A stretch of 64,000 nt of DNA, taken from contig QYPL01000002.1 in the NCBI GenBank assembly GCA_007280515.1, positions 62,001-126,000 of the forward strand. The letters run 5' to 3'. The notes under the pieces were generated by a model. That model saw only the letters and a list, made by a program, of their open reading frames with translations. It was not told where the DNA came from and made no database searches. Both the position numbers and the translations under genes were made by a program. This document shows, piece after piece, positions 27,578-37,943 of the stretch. Within the stretch, counting starts at the first letter, position 1, and each line of letters opens with the position of its first letter. The DNA is from Sediminibacterium sp. GTDB taxonomy: Bacteria; Bacteroidota; Bacteroidia; Chitinophagales; Chitinophagaceae.

Positions 27578-27896
27578 ATATTTTATGCATCAGTACCCAT
27601 TTTTCTCCGGGCTTGGCTGTGGGTAAAACTTTCTGGTATTCCCACATTAATTTTTCCCATTGCATCACAATTTCATTTTTAGCATCCATGGCCGCCTTTT
27701 TTTCAAAACTAAAATCATCGTCGGCTTCAATAATCATAAATAATCTATTGGCCACTCTATAAATTTCTAAGGCTTTTACGCCAGCCTCTTTAATAGAAGC
27801 AATAATTTCTGGCCAAACAGAAGCATGGTACTGCTCATAAGCAGCAATTAAGGCTGGGTTATCTTTTAAATCTAGCGCTAAACAGTATCTTGTCAT
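27561..27896 (-). CDS. L-rhamnose/L-fucose mutarotase (RhaM/YiiL family)
   Basis: A 111-residue cytoplasmic protein of the dimeric alpha-beta barrel mutarotase family, which interconverts alpha and beta anomers of L-rhamnose or related 6-deoxy sugars. The family features YEQYHASVWPEI (His24 corresponding to the catalytic His of RhaM) and the LEIYRVANRLFMIIEADDDF strand are present. Length is normal. Members with this sequence type occur in both rhamnose and fucose catabolism, and the FucP-type transporter and GH29 fucosidase in the window make fucose plausible. It is the distal gene of a minus-strand group with a Gfo/Idh oxidoreductase 72 bases upstream. Confidence 0.85.
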   Translation of the reverse strand: MTRYCLALDLKDNPALIAAYEQYHASVWPEIIASIKEAGVKALEIYRVANRLFMIIEADDDFSFEKKAAMDAKNEIVMQWEKLMWEYQKVLPTAKPGEKWVLMHKIFTLSN

Positions 27897-27968
27897 TTTG
27901 TTAAATATTAATTAGTATCATTTTAGTATTGTTATTAGCTTTTTAAAAAGTTACCTTATTATAATACA

Positions 27969-28952
27969 TTATTTCGATTCATTAGACCCATACACAAAGG
28001 CTTCCATCACGCGCATAGACTGCAATGCATCTTCAGCAGTACATGGGTTTTCGCCTACACCATTTAAATAGCCCACTATTTTTTCAATAAAATTTTGTTG
28101 ATTATGTTTAGGAGCTTCGAAATGTATTTGTTCTACCTTATCGCCTATTGTTAATGTAATAGTGTGCCCAAAAACAGGAAATGAAATTTTTCCCTTACTA
28201 CCTATAATTTCAAAAATATCTAACTCTTCCCCTTTCTCTACACAGAAGCACCAGTCTCCTTTAAATTGAATGCCATTTTCTAATTCTATTTCACCAGTTA
28301 CTGTATCTTCTGCTTTATATAAATGGGATTTATTAAATGATTGTCCTTTATACGATTTTGCTTTGCCAAAAAAATAAAATACAAGGTCTAATTGATGAGG
28401 CGCTAAATCATAAAAATAACCACCTCCTGATACACTAGGATCTATTCTCCAATTTTCAATAGGATCTAAAAGGCCGCTATCATATTTTAACATCTCAATA
28501 CTAACAGCAGTAATAGTTCCAATGGCTTTAGTATCTATTAATTTTTTTACTTCTAAAAATAAAGGAAGCGCTCTTCTATAGTGGGCAATTACTAGGGGTA
28601 CACCCGTTTGTTTTGAATAGGCGCCCATTCGTTCACAGGCTGACAGATCAAGCCCCATGGGCTTTTCAACATAAACAGGTTTGCCTGCTTGCATAGCCGC
28701 TATGGCATAGGCTTCGTGATATTTAGGCGGTGTGGCTATATATATTGCATCTACTTCAGGATGATGAATGAGTTCACTCGCATCGGTAAAATAATAAGGT
28801 ACTTGATGTCTCTGGGCATACTGTTTTACTTTTTCAGCATCTCTGCGCATCACGGCTATTAATTTCGAATGAGGTGCTTTGTTAAAAGCAGGTCCGCTTT
28901 TCACTTCTGTCACAGAGCCGCAACCAATCATACCCCAACGAACTATTTTCAT
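27969..28952 (-). CDS. Gfo/Idh/MocA family NAD(P)-dependent sugar oxidoreductase
   Basis: A 327-residue cytoplasmic enzyme. The Rossmann fold begins at residue 4 with RWGMIGCGSVTEVKSGPAF, the EKPMGLDLSACERM motif supplies the catalytic lysine region, and the second alpha/beta domain contains GGYFYDLAPHQLDLVFYFFG. Family members oxidise or reduce sugars, inositols or their derivatives. It lies 22 bases downstream of the S9 peptidase gene and upstream of a deoxy-sugar mutarotase, so a role in rhamnose/fucose or another sugar is likely. There is no Tat or Sec signal, unlike the second Gfo/Idh enzyme at 40273. Confidence 0.9.
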   Translation of the reverse strand: MKIVRWGMIGCGSVTEVKSGPAFNKAPHSKLIAVMRRDAEKVKQYAQRHQVPYYFTDASELIHHPEVDAIYIATPPKYHEAYAIAAMQAGKPVYVEKPMGLDLSACERMGAYSKQTGVPLVIAHYRRALPLFLEVKKLIDTKAIGTITAVSIEMLKYDSGLLDPIENWRIDPSVSGGGYFYDLAPHQLDLVFYFFGKAKSYKGQSFNKSHLYKAEDTVTGEIELENGIQFKGDWCFCVEKGEELDIFEIIGSKGKISFPVFGHTITLTIGDKVEQIHFEAPKHNQQNFIEKIVGYLNGVGENPCTAEDALQSMRVMEAFVYGSNESK

Positions 28953-28974
28953 ACTTATAATTTACACTAATTTC

Positions 28975-30969
28975 TTATTTAAGATAAGTCTTAAACCAAT
29001 TCAAATGACTATTATACCTGTGCACTAAATATGAAGGAACGCGTATGCCATGATTTTGATTTGGATAAATAATTAACTGCGTTGGAATACCTTCTGACTT
29101 AAATGCTTGATACATTTGTTCTGCTCCTACAACGGGTACATTGAAGTCGGCCTGACTTGCCATAAACAAAGTAGGTGTTTTTATTTCTTTTACTTTAAAG
29201 AAGGGATAAGAAACATCTAACCATTTTTTTAAATTATTCCAAGGCTTACCTAATTCAGGTTCGTACTGTGTAATGTACTGATCGGTTCCATAAAAAGAAA
29301 GCATTAAAGAACTACCCGCACCACTCACTGCTGCCTTAAACCTAGTGTCGGTAGCAATAGTGTAATTAGTTAAAATACCTCCATAGCTCCAGCCAGCAAT
29401 GGCTAATTTGGTAGAATCGGCAATACCTTCTTTAATTAATTCATTGGTGATACCAATAATATCTTTCACTTCTTTGTTACCCCAATCGGCATAAATGGCC
29501 TTGGTATAGTTTGCTCCTCGTCCGCTACTGCCTCTATAATTTACAGCAGCTACTGCATAACCTGCTGCTGCATAAATTTGACGTGTCATATCAAATGAAT
29601 ATTCATCCTGTGCTACCGGACCTCCGTGAATAAATAATATAAGAGGAAGTTTTTTTGCATTAGAATCGGGTAAATATAAAATGCCATTTACTTTATTTTT
29701 ATCAGAAGCGATGGCTGAAATGCCTCTTACTACCACTTTTTTAAGAGGTGCTAAAAATGCATCTTGTAAATGTGTAATTCTTTGAAAACTACTATTATTA
29801 TTCGCAATATAAATTTCATTAGGGGTAACTGTATTGCTAAATAATGCTACCATGGTTCCATTTTCATTTATATCTAAGGCATTATATACGGCCATCTCGC
29901 TTGTCAAGGCTTTGACTTCGCCATTGCTAGCATTTATTTGCATGAGGTTCTGCGTTCTATCATCTTCTACCAAGGCATAAACAGATTTACTATCATTTGC
30001 CCAAATAATATTCTCTATGGAACGGTCTAAATTTTTAGTAAGAAGCTTAATAGCTTTGGTTTTAATATCTATTGATGCTAATTGTTGTAAGTCATACATA
30101 TTATAAGCATCTTCTGAACTGGCTTGTAAATAAGCAAGGGATAAATTATCGGGGCTAAATTTAGGGGAACGGTTTGATCCTTTATAAGTAGTAAGCTTGA
30201 TAGGGTTTTGAGCAGCCCCTAATGCTAATAAAAAAATACTGGTATTGTCATTTTGGTCGGGACTGGCACTTACATTACTTGCATAGGCAATCATTTTACC
30301 ATCCTTACTTATACTTACATCAGACTCATTATAATTACCCTTTGTAAGCGTGTCTAATTTTTTAGTCGCTAGTTCAAAACTATATAAATGTGTTTTTCTG
30401 TTATCTAAATAACCTTCATAGTCTGCTTTAAAGCGGTACCTGTCTATCTCGTAAGGTTTTCTATTTTTTGATTTGGCTGTATCTGCATAATTAAAATCTT
30501 TGATGGTAAAGATTAAATGCTTACCGTCGTTGAACCATTGATAGGCGTTTAATTCTCCTTTAATATGTGTTACTTGAATAGGTTCTCCACCACGTCTGTC
30601 CATTAAATACAATTGACTGCCTTCTTCCTCTTCTTTACCAGCTGCTAAAAAAGAAATATACTTACCATCAGGGCTCCAATTGTAATTAGAGACTCCCTTG
30701 GTTTGTTCTGTAAGTGTAAGGGTTTCTTTGCCATCAGCAGTTACCATGTATAGCTTGCTTGAAAATTTATCCTTGGCAGAATCTATTTTGGAAACACTGT
30801 ATAAAACCCAATTACCTTCCGGAGAAATTTTTGGATTGGAAATGGTGGACATTCTATAAATATCATTAGGTCCAATATTTCGAAGACCTGTATTTTGCGC
30901 GGCAGCAGAAAATACAAGCACCGTGTTTAATAAAAAACTAAGTCCTGCTATTTGTATAACTTTTTTCAT
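28975..30969 (-). CDS. exported S9 family peptidase
   Basis: A 664-residue secreted serine peptidase of the acylaminoacyl/dipeptidyl peptidase group. A signal peptide ends near SAAAQN, an N-terminal WD40/TolB-like propeller covers about 30-400, and the alpha/beta-hydrolase domain carries Ser528 in GWSYGGI, Asp608 in SQADFNVPV and His640 in NQNHGI. It cleaves short peptides outside the inner membrane. It starts only nine bases after the stop of a sortilin-like propeller gene, so the two are almost certainly co-transcribed. It shares the fold but not close sequence with the S9 peptidase at 8953-11028. Confidence 0.92.
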   Translation of the reverse strand: MKKVIQIAGLSFLLNTVLVFSAAAQNTGLRNIGPNDIYRMSTISNPKISPEGNWVLYSVSKIDSAKDKFSSKLYMVTADGKETLTLTEQTKGVSNYNWSPDGKYISFLAAGKEEEEGSQLYLMDRRGGEPIQVTHIKGELNAYQWFNDGKHLIFTIKDFNYADTAKSKNRKPYEIDRYRFKADYEGYLDNRKTHLYSFELATKKLDTLTKGNYNESDVSISKDGKMIAYASNVSASPDQNDNTSIFLLALGAAQNPIKLTTYKGSNRSPKFSPDNLSLAYLQASSEDAYNMYDLQQLASIDIKTKAIKLLTKNLDRSIENIIWANDSKSVYALVEDDRTQNLMQINASNGEVKALTSEMAVYNALDINENGTMVALFSNTVTPNEIYIANNNSSFQRITHLQDAFLAPLKKVVVRGISAIASDKNKVNGILYLPDSNAKKLPLILFIHGGPVAQDEYSFDMTRQIYAAAGYAVAAVNYRGSSGRGANYTKAIYADWGNKEVKDIIGITNELIKEGIADSTKLAIAGWSYGGILTNYTIATDTRFKAAVSGAGSSLMLSFYGTDQYITQYEPELGKPWNNLKKWLDVSYPFFKVKEIKTPTLFMASQADFNVPVVGAEQMYQAFKSEGIPTQLIIYPNQNHGIRVPSYLVHRYNSHLNWFKTYLK

Positions 30970-30978
30970 AGTATTATT

Positions 30979-33900
30979 TTAATTTTCAAAACCTACAAAA
31001 TTCCAATTCGCTTTTCTACATGCTTCATTAAAAGCGGCAATTTCACCTGCTAATAAAGCTTGTTTTTGCGCTTCATATTTTTTCCATTCAGCATGTAATT
31101 CTTCATAGCGTTTTTGCTGGCCTTTAGTGACATAAGGAGTATTACCTGACTCTATTTCTCCTTTTACAAAAACAATGTTAGCACTTAATTTATTGACAAA
31201 ATTAATCACGTCGTCATTGGTTTGTGCTTTAGATTGGATAAGTTGCTCCTCCCAATCTTTAATATTTTTAACAATGGCTTTTGCTTTAGCAGCTAGTGAA
31301 TCTAGTGTAGTAATGCCATCAGCGCGATTTACAAATTGATTTAATTGTTCTTGTATTTTACGCATCTGCACCACCGATACATGAATGGCTTCAATATCAT
31401 CGGATGTAAGTTTAGATAAAGCATCTTGCATAGCGTATTCACTAGCTGTATTGCTAAGCCTTGGATCGGCCAAGACTTCAAAAGCAGTTGATGCTGCTTT
31501 TCCATTAATAGTTAACCTGGCTTCATATTTACCAGGTACTACCGTTCGGCCTCCCATACTTCCTTCAATGATAACATTTTCAATACTCGGTAAATTATTT
31601 TGTCTTAGATCCCAAACAAAACGGTTCAGTCCAGAACGAATTTCAATTTTAGGATCGGCTTCTAATTGATTATTACTGGTATTGCCTTTTGGCTTCTCCA
31701 TATAATAAGTTCTCAGAATTTTTTGATTGGCATCAAGTATTTCAATGGTGGCCGATTTTACAGAATCCTTGTTTTGAATATGATAATAAATAACGGCGCC
31801 TGTAGCTGGATTGACTGAAGTAGTATTTATTTGTAGTGGGTCTTCGTCTTCTGCAAATTGTCTATCTAATGAGCTTCCACCATTAACACGTATAATATTG
31901 TTTATAGGAAGTAAGGCTGTTGCAGTTTTAATGCTTGCTGCATTTTTACGAATTGCTGTTAAATCATCTAATACCCAGAAGGCGCGTCCTTGGGTAGAAG
32001 CTAGTAAATGATTTTGGTGCAATTTTAAATCGGTGATGGGTGTAACAGGGAAATTTAATTGTAATTGTTTCCAAGCCTTGCCTCCATTATAAGAAATATA
32101 AAAACCTGTTTCAGTACCTGCATATAATAAATCTTTTACTTCATTGTCTTCTCTTACCACGCGTGCATAGGCTCCATAAGGAATGCCCTCAGTGATTTTA
32201 ATCCAAGTTTTACCGTAATCAGTGGTCTTATATATGAAGGGTGTGAAATCGTTAAACTTATATTTATTCACGGCAATGTAGGCAGTGGCTTTATCAAAGG
32301 GAGAAACTTCAATGGCATTCACCAGTGTTCCTTTCACTCCCTCTGGTGTAATATTATTCCATGTAGCACCCCCATCCTTGGTAATATGTACGAGTCCATC
32401 ATCACTTCCTGTATAAAATACTCCTTTTTCAAGCGGTGATTCTATAACATAAGTAATGGTACAATAATTTTCTCCACCCGCACCTTCATTGGTATAAGGC
32501 GTTCCGCTCATACCCATTTTACTGGTGTCATGTGTAGTTAAATCGGGAGAGATAGCTGTCCATGATTTTCCTAAGTCAGTAGTTTTAAATAAAACATTGC
32601 CTGCATGATAAAAAACACCAGGCTCATGAATAGAATGAATAATGGGTGCATTCCAGTTGAATCGATAATTCATATCCTTTGGTTGTAAGGATTGATACTG
32701 CACTGGATATTCCATCACACCTACTTGCTCATTGGTTTTAGTATCTAATAAGCTTATGGTTCCTTGATAACTTCCACCCATTACATATCTTGGATTATTA
32801 GGATCAAATGCTAAGAAGGCCGACTCACCCCCTGCACTGTAAGACCAATCGCGTTCTGTAATACCCCAAGAAGTAGTTTGACTTGCTATTTTTACTGAAG
32901 TATTATCTTGTTGTCCTCCGTAAAGATTATAAGGAAATACATTATCTGCATTCACTCTGTAAAATTGAGCAGTAGGCTGATTGTTTTGTGAAGACCAAGA
33001 AGCACCACCGTTAAAAGATATTGCCGCACCGCCATCATTAGAGATAATTAAATTTTTATTATTGTTAGGGTTGATCCATAACTGATGATAGTCACCATGG
33101 GGTGCTCTAAAGGATTGCCAAGTTTTTCCACCATCCGTTGATTTTATTGCTGGTGAGTTCAAAACGTAAACTGTGTTTTCATCCACAGGATCTGCAAAGG
33201 CTTCTACATAATACCAAGCGCGTTGCACTAAGCGGTGGTCCTTGCTTATTCTATTCCAATTTTTTCCTGCATTCTCTGATACAAATAAACCTCCTTGCTC
33301 TTTTTGAGAATCACTCTCTACCACTAAATAAATTTTATTAGAATTTGCTTTAGAAACAGAGACGCTCATTTTTCCTAATTCCTTCGGAAGACCTGTTTGA
33401 ATTTTTTCCCAAGTATCTCCTCCATCCACACTCTTATATAAACCACTTCCTTTTCCACCGCTTCTCATTTCCCAAGGCGTTCTACGATAATCCCACATAG
33501 CTGCATATAAAATTCTAGGATTATTCATATCCATACTTAAATCCACACAACCCGTATTATCATCTACATATAAAGTTTTGTTCCAAGTTTTTCCACCATC
33601 TGCCGATTTATAAACACCTCTATCAGTACTTGCTCCATGAATGGCCCCTTGTGCACCAATGTATACTAAGTCAGCATTTTTTGGATGAATACGAATAGAA
33701 GAAACTTGACGCGTTAATTCAAGACCCATATTTTTCCAAGTCTTACCTGCATCGGTTGACTTATAAATACCATCTCCATAAGAACTCATCACCCCTCTTG
33801 GTGCATGTTCTCCCATGCCCACATACACTACATTAATATCTGATTCAGCAACGGCTACTGCACCCACCGATCCTGTTTTAAAAAACCCATCTGAAATATT

Positions 33901-34164
33901 ATGCCAACTAATACCTGCATCTTCTGTTTTCCAAACACCACCACCAGTGGTACCCATATAATATACTAACGGATTTCCCACAACTCCTGTTGAAGTAACT
34001 GAACGACCACCGCGCATTGGACCCACATTTCTCCATAATAAAGGTTTGTAATAACTAGTTTCATTGACTGGCGTTTCAATTTTTATGACTTCTGTTTTCT
34101 TTTGTGCCAAAATGAACAAAGGCAAGCATAAAAGAAATGAAATGCGCAAAATACTGTTTCTCAT
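30979..34164 (-). CDS. exported sortilin-like (VPS10/BNR-repeat) propeller protein
   Basis: A 1061-residue protein with a Sec signal peptide (cleavage near FILAQK) and at least eleven Asp-box hairpins such as [24 protein letters not shown] and [12 protein letters not shown] across residues 80-720, which predict a very large beta-propeller of the VPS10/xyloglucanase type. A FlgD-like Ig domain (about 790-880, [10 protein letters not shown]) and a helical tail follow. In eukaryotic sortilins the propeller tunnel binds peptides; some bacterial relatives bind or cut beta-glucans. No catalytic residues are evident. It leads the transcript continuing to an S9 peptidase, a Gfo/Idh enzyme and a mutarotase, and two paralogues lie at 52-58 kb. 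Confidence 0.9.
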   Translation of the reverse strand: MRNSILRISFLLCLPLFILAQKKTEVIKIETPVNETSYYKPLLWRNVGPMRGGRSVTSTGVVGNPLVYYMGTTGGGVWKTEDAGISWHNISDGFFKTGSVGAVAVAESDINVVYVGMGEHAPRGVMSSYGDGIYKSTDAGKTWKNMGLELTRQVSSIRIHPKNADLVYIGAQGAIHGASTDRGVYKSADGGKTWNKTLYVDDNTGCVDLSMDMNNPRILYAAMWDYRRTPWEMRSGGKGSGLYKSVDGGDTWEKIQTGLPKELGKMSVSVSKANSNKIYLVVESDSQKEQGGLFVSENAGKNWNRISKDHRLVQRAWYYVEAFADPVDENTVYVLNSPAIKSTDGGKTWQSFRAPHGDYHQLWINPNNNKNLIISNDGGAAISFNGGASWSSQNNQPTAQFYRVNADNVFPYNLYGGQQDNTSVKIASQTTSWGITERDWSYSAGGESAFLAFDPNNPRYVMGGSYQGTISLLDTKTNEQVGVMEYPVQYQSLQPKDMNYRFNWNAPIIHSIHEPGVFYHAGNVLFKTTDLGKSWTAISPDLTTHDTSKMGMSGTPYTNEGAGGENYCTITYVIESPLEKGVFYTGSDDGLVHITKDGGATWNNITPEGVKGTLVNAIEVSPFDKATAYIAVNKYKFNDFTPFIYKTTDYGKTWIKITEGIPYGAYARVVREDNEVKDLLYAGTETGFYISYNGGKAWKQLQLNFPVTPITDLKLHQNHLLASTQGRAFWVLDDLTAIRKNAASIKTATALLPINNIIRVNGGSSLDRQFAEDEDPLQINTTSVNPATGAVIYYHIQNKDSVKSATIEILDANQKILRTYYMEKPKGNTSNNQLEADPKIEIRSGLNRFVWDLRQNNLPSIENVIIEGSMGGRTVVPGKYEARLTINGKAASTAFEVLADPRLSNTASEYAMQDALSKLTSDDIEAIHVSVVQMRKIQEQLNQFVNRADGITTLDSLAAKAKAIVKNIKDWEEQLIQSKAQTNDDVINFVNKLSANIVFVKGEIESGNTPYVTKGQQKRYEELHAEWKKYEAQKQALLAGEIAAFNEACRKANWNFVGFEN

Positions 34165-34306
34165 AGGATAAATTTTAGGATACTGTTTAATAGGAATTGT
34201 AAGGATTAAATTTAATAAAAAAAAGCGAGCCTATCAAAGAGAAAGCTGCTTATTTTACTTTTCTTTAGAATTGCACTAACTTTAACTTTATAGCAAATTG
34301 AGTATC

Positions 34307-34879
34307 ATGGAAACCATTGAAATATCAGGTGTCTTGGGATTAACAGCCCTTGTCTTATTAACCTTAAATATACTCATGGGCATTATGTTAAGTACCGCTT
34401 ATAAGCAATCGGCTTATTGGAAGAAGCTACCTGCAAAAGTAAAAGCGTTCAAAATAATTGATATACATAATTACACCGCTTATTTTGCTTTAGTAATTGT
34501 GTTTTTGCATTTTATCATTATTCCTTTAGATCCTAGTTCAAAATTTAGTTTCAAACATTTACTCTATCCGCTAACAGCACCGCATCAGCCCATCTTTGTT
34601 TTATTGGGTAGTATTTCATTTCTAGCCTTATTAGTAGTAATTATTACTACACAAAAAATTATCAAAAAGAAATTAGGCACCAATACATGGAGAAATATTC
34701 ATGTTATTTCTTATGTTACCGGACTTGTATTTATTGTGCATGGCCTTGTCATGGACCCTTTATTAAAGGACAGACCTATTGATTTTATTGATCCTGAAAA
34801 ATTATTAGTGGAAGCTTCTGCCCTTCTATTAATAACCGCTTTTATATGGAGATATAAATACAAAATTTCCAAAAAATAA
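34307..34879 (+). CDS. ferric-reductase-like (cytochrome b-type) membrane protein
   Basis: A 190-residue inner-membrane protein with five hydrophobic helices resembling the ferric-reductase-like transmembrane domain (YedZ/MsrQ group). Histidines suited to haem ligation occur in helices at DIHNYTAYF, VFLHFIII, WRNIHVISYVTG and VHGLVMDP. I chose ATG 34307 over the in-frame TTG at 34298, because it gives a compact start (METIEISG) after an AT-rich leader. There are no FAD or NAD domains, so it would pass electrons from or to a partner. It is followed 10 bases later by a DUF481 gene and begins a plus-strand cluster ending in a TonB receptor. A role in metal reduction is inference. Confidence 0.7.
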   Translation: METIEISGVLGLTALVLLTLNILMGIMLSTAYKQSAYWKKLPAKVKAFKIIDIHNYTAYFALVIVFLHFIIIPLDPSSKFSFKHLLYPLTAPHQPIFVLLGSISFLALLVVIITTQKIIKKKLGTNTWRNIHVISYVTGLVFIVHGLVMDPLLKDRPIDFIDPEKLLVEASALLLITAFIWRYKYKISKK

Positions 34880-34889
34880 ATCACTGCTT

Positions 34890-35696
34890 ATGCTACCTCC
34901 CATTTATTTAAAAAAATTACTCTTTCTCTTTGTAGCATTAAGCTTTTCAAAAGGCATCACTGCACAAATATTAAATACGGACAAAACTAAAAGTTTAGAT
35001 AGTGCTGATAATGTACAAAGTAAAGTTTCTATTTCAATAGCCACCGATCAACAAAAAAAGTTTTTACTTGACTTTTTTTATACAGGTGATTTTACTTTTT
35101 TAAAAAAAAATAATGCTACTACTTTTTATTCGAAAGTAGATAAAGTGACCAATGGCGGTCAATCCATTCAAAATTTAGGCACTTTTCAATTAAAAAATAA
35201 TAAAGTACTTAACGAGAAATTGCACTTAGAAACATTTTTGCAATATCAATGGGATGCTTTGCTAGGTATGGAATATAGAAATTTAGCAGGAATGAATCTC
35301 ATTCACTATTTTAAAAATACAGAATGGGAAGATTTTTTCTGGGGCGGAGGAATTTTTTTAGAAAATGAAAGCTGGAATTGGTCTGCAGTGAATGACGAAT
35401 CACTCATTCATACTAAAAATATTATTGTCACACATCCCAAATTAAATCTAACGGCTAAATATTCTGTAGTTAACCCGAGCAATCATTTTGAATTTATTTT
35501 CAGAATATTTAATCAGACAGGTTCTTATCATGACAAAATGAGTAATAGAACTTCTGTATTCAATCAAGTTCAATTACCTATTAGTAAAAAATTAAGCACT
35601 TCTTTTAATCTAGATTTTTTATACGATACGGCTCCTATTGTGCCTATTGATCATTTTCACTATAACTATTACCAGACCTTATCCTATAGTTTTTAA
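34890..35696 (+). CDS. DUF481 family outer-membrane beta-barrel protein
   Basis: A 268-residue secreted protein with a signal peptide (cleavage near GITAQI), ending in the barrel-type aromatic terminus YYQTLSYSF. Regular alternating strands (LEKLHLETFLQYQWDALLGM, FFWGGGIFLENESW, FEFIFRIFNQTGSYHD) match DUF481, the salt-induced outer-membrane protein family related to YdiY. Its function is unknown. It lies 10 bases after the haem-type membrane protein and 51 bases before a cation exchanger, so it probably belongs to the same transcription unit; an inverted repeat lies between it and the exchanger. Confidence 0.78.
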   Translation: MLPPIYLKKLLFLFVALSFSKGITAQILNTDKTKSLDSADNVQSKVSISIATDQQKKFLLDFFYTGDFTFLKKNNATTFYSKVDKVTNGGQSIQNLGTFQLKNNKVLNEKLHLETFLQYQWDALLGMEYRNLAGMNLIHYFKNTEWEDFFWGGGIFLENESWNWSAVNDESLIHTKNIIVTHPKLNLTAKYSVVNPSNHFEFIFRIFNQTGSYHDKMSNRTSVFNQVQLPISKKLSTSFNLDFLYDTAPIVPIDHFHYNYYQTLSYSF

Positions 35697-35702
35697 ATAC
35701 GA

Positions 35703-35730
35703 CTGCTTAAATAGAGTTAACTTTAAGCAG
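35703..35730. repeat. 9-bp inverted repeat between the DUF481 gene and the cation exchanger gene
   Basis: CTGCTTAAA and TTTAAGCAG form a perfect dyad separated by ten bases. It starts seven bases after the DUF481 stop and has no T-run, so it is not an obvious Rho-independent terminator; it could be an operator, a processing site or an mRNA 3'-end stabiliser. Confidence 0.55.
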
Positions 35731-35747
35731 CATTTAAAAATCATCTC

Positions 35748-36782
35748 ATGGCCTTTTCAAGCTGGTCCAGTACTTATTTAGTTATTTTATTTCTAGCATC
35801 CACTATTGCTATTTGGGTAAGTGGCATTAAACTGACCAAGGCTGTAGACGCCATCACCACTCATTTTGGATTAGGTGAAGCTTTTGGGGGAATGGTTTTT
35901 TTAGCCATTATTACCAACCTTCCTGAAATTGCTATTACCACTGTGGCCGCCTCTCATAGAGATTACGATATTGCCATTAGTAATATACTTGGGGGCATTG
36001 CCATTCAAACAGTGGTGCTTGTTTTAATTGATGTTTTTGGCGTTGGCAGATCGGCACCCTTAACCCAAAAAGGACATTCTAAAGTTTTAATTCTAGAGGG
36101 CGTGGCTTTAATTTTTATTTTAAGTGTGGTTATTATTGGCGCACAATTTCCAAGCTCTCTTATTTTTTTTAGAACCACTCCCTTTGAATGGATGATAGTA
36201 CTTATTTGGATAGGCACCATATTTTTAATTTCTAAAATGATTGATAAAAAACAAAAGGTAAAACCTGAGGAAATGATTCATCACATGAGAATGCCAAAAT
36301 CTACTTTCAAAGGAAGTTTATCGAGCGCTTATATAGTGTTAACTATTGGCGCTATCATTACTTTATTTGCAGGCTGGGCATTAGAAATTACTGGAGAGAC
36401 TTTAGCAAATCGTTGGAATATTAGTGGTGTTATATTTGGTGGCACTATTCTAGCACTTTGTACAGCGCTTCCAGAAATTTCAACGGGTATTGCTTCTGCA
36501 AAAATTCGTGATTACAATATGGCAGTGAGTGATATTTTTGGAGGCAATGCATTTTTACCGGTTTTATTTATAATGGCATCCATTATTGGAGGCGATGCTA
36601 TATTACCTAATTTAAAGCCTTCCGATATTTATCTAACTAGCTTAGGCATTATTTTAACGGGCATTTATATGGCAGGTATGGTCATACATTCTAAAAAACA
36701 AATTTACAGAATGGGGATTGACTCCTTTATTGTCTTAATAGTTTACCTAATAGGTATTTGGGGCCTATTTAAGCTTATCTAG
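35748..36782 (+). CDS. CaCA superfamily cation (Na+ or H+/Ca2+-type) exchanger
   Basis: A 344-residue inner-membrane protein with about ten helices and the two inverted alpha-repeats of Na+/Ca2+ exchangers: FLAIITNLPEIAITTVAA with NILGGIAIQT, and ILALCTALPEISTGIAS with DIFGGNAFLPV. The acidic residues of the two PEI motifs (the conserved metal-binding glutamates) are intact. It extrudes Ca2+ or another divalent cation in exchange for Na+ or H+. It follows the DUF481 gene by 51 bases. A weak hairpin downstream (about 36820-36854) may end the transcript before the YncE-like gene. Confidence 0.92.
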   Translation: MAFSSWSSTYLVILFLASTIAIWVSGIKLTKAVDAITTHFGLGEAFGGMVFLAIITNLPEIAITTVAASHRDYDIAISNILGGIAIQTVVLVLIDVFGVGRSAPLTQKGHSKVLILEGVALIFILSVVIIGAQFPSSLIFFRTTPFEWMIVLIWIGTIFLISKMIDKKQKVKPEEMIHHMRMPKSTFKGSLSSAYIVLTIGAIITLFAGWALEITGETLANRWNISGVIFGGTILALCTALPEISTGIASAKIRDYNMAVSDIFGGNAFLPVLFIMASIIGGDAILPNLKPSDIYLTSLGIILTGIYMAGMVIHSKKQIYRMGIDSFIVLIVYLIGIWGLFKLI

Positions 36783-36914
36783 CTTAAACCTTTTTTAGTG
36801 CTAGCTGTCTTACTATTTTAAAGGCTGCGTCAAGCAATACTGCTGCTGCCTTTTATATAAATTAATATTAAAATCTTGTAACAATTACTATTTTTACCTA
36901 TTAAATTTTAACCC

Positions 36915-37928
36915 ATGAAAAATAATTTTCGTTCCATTCTTGTTCTATTAAGTATAAGTATTTTTAATAGTGGCCTAGTAGCTCAAAACAACAATTTTGC
37001 TGTACATCAAAACTTTTCCATTAAAAGCCCAGGAGGTTGGGATTATTTAACGGTCTACGGAAATAAATTATATGTTTCTCATGGGACTCAAGTAAATATT
37101 TTAGATAAAAATACAGGTGACTCCATTGGTTTTATTCCCAATACAACAGGGGTGCATGGTATTGCTTTTGATCCAATTCATCAATTAGGATTTACAAGTA
37201 ATGGAAGATTAAACAACGTTTTTGCTTTTAATATAAGTAATAATGAAATAAAAGCCACTATTGCTACTGGTGAAAATCCTGATGCGATTATGTATGACCC
37301 TTTTTCAAAAACGATTATTACCTGTAATGGAAGAAGCAAGGACCTAAGTTTTATAGACGCCAATACTTTACAAGTCATTGCTACAGTGGCAGTAGGGGGT
37401 AAACCAGAAACTGCAGTATCTAATGAAGCAGGTAAAATATTTGTAAACGTAGAAGACAAAAATGAAATTGTGGTAATAAATGCAAGTACACATGAAGTGG
37501 AAGCGCATTGGAGTATTGCACCTATTGAATCACCTACCGGACTTGCTATTGACAAAGCAACCAAAAGATTATTTGCAGGGGGTGAAAAATTATTGGGTGT
37601 GATTAATGCAGAAACAGGCGAGATGGTCACTACCATTGGTATTGGTGATGGCTGTGATGGTGTTACCTTTGACAATAAAACTAAATTAATATTTACTTCT
37701 AATGGAGAAGGCACAATGAGTATTATTAAAGAAGCAGATGCGAATCATTTTAGTTTGCTTGAAAATATAACTACAGCAAAAGGGGCGAGAACTATTTGTA
37801 TTGATGAAACTACACATAAAATATATTTACCTACCGCCGATTTCGAACCATTACCCGCAGATGCAAAACCAAATACAAGACCTAAAATGATCCCAGGTAG
37901 TTTTAAAGTTTTGGTGGCTAATAAATAA
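36915..37928 (+). CDS. exported YncE-like (YVTN-type) beta-propeller protein
   Basis: A 337-residue secreted protein with a signal peptide cleaved near GLVAQN and about seven 40-residue YVTN/NHL repeats, for example LYVSHGTQVNILDKNTGD, AIMYDPFSKTIITCNGRS, KIFVNVEDKNEIVVINAST and LFAGGEKLLGVINAETGE. The family includes the periplasmic, iron-regulated YncE. It is 15 bases upstream of a TonB-dependent receptor gene (frameshifted here), implying that the two form a pair in which the propeller binds a substrate or the receptor; the ligand is not known. Enzymatic activity is not expected. Confidence 0.88.
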   Translation: MKNNFRSILVLLSISIFNSGLVAQNNNFAVHQNFSIKSPGGWDYLTVYGNKLYVSHGTQVNILDKNTGDSIGFIPNTTGVHGIAFDPIHQLGFTSNGRLNNVFAFNISNNEIKATIATGENPDAIMYDPFSKTIITCNGRSKDLSFIDANTLQVIATVAVGGKPETAVSNEAGKIFVNVEDKNEIVVINASTHEVEAHWSIAPIESPTGLAIDKATKRLFAGGEKLLGVINAETGEMVTTIGIGDGCDGVTFDNKTKLIFTSNGEGTMSIIKEADANHFSLLENITTAKGARTICIDETTHKIYLPTADFEPLPADAKPNTRPKMIPGSFKVLVANK

Positions 37929-37943
37929 TTGTAGAAAAAATAA

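Noticed and set aside
36820-36854. Weak hairpin (AAAGGC / GCCTTT) after the cation exchanger gene
   Set aside because: Only six base pairs and a 22-base loop; the short T-run is weak. Not enough to call a terminator.
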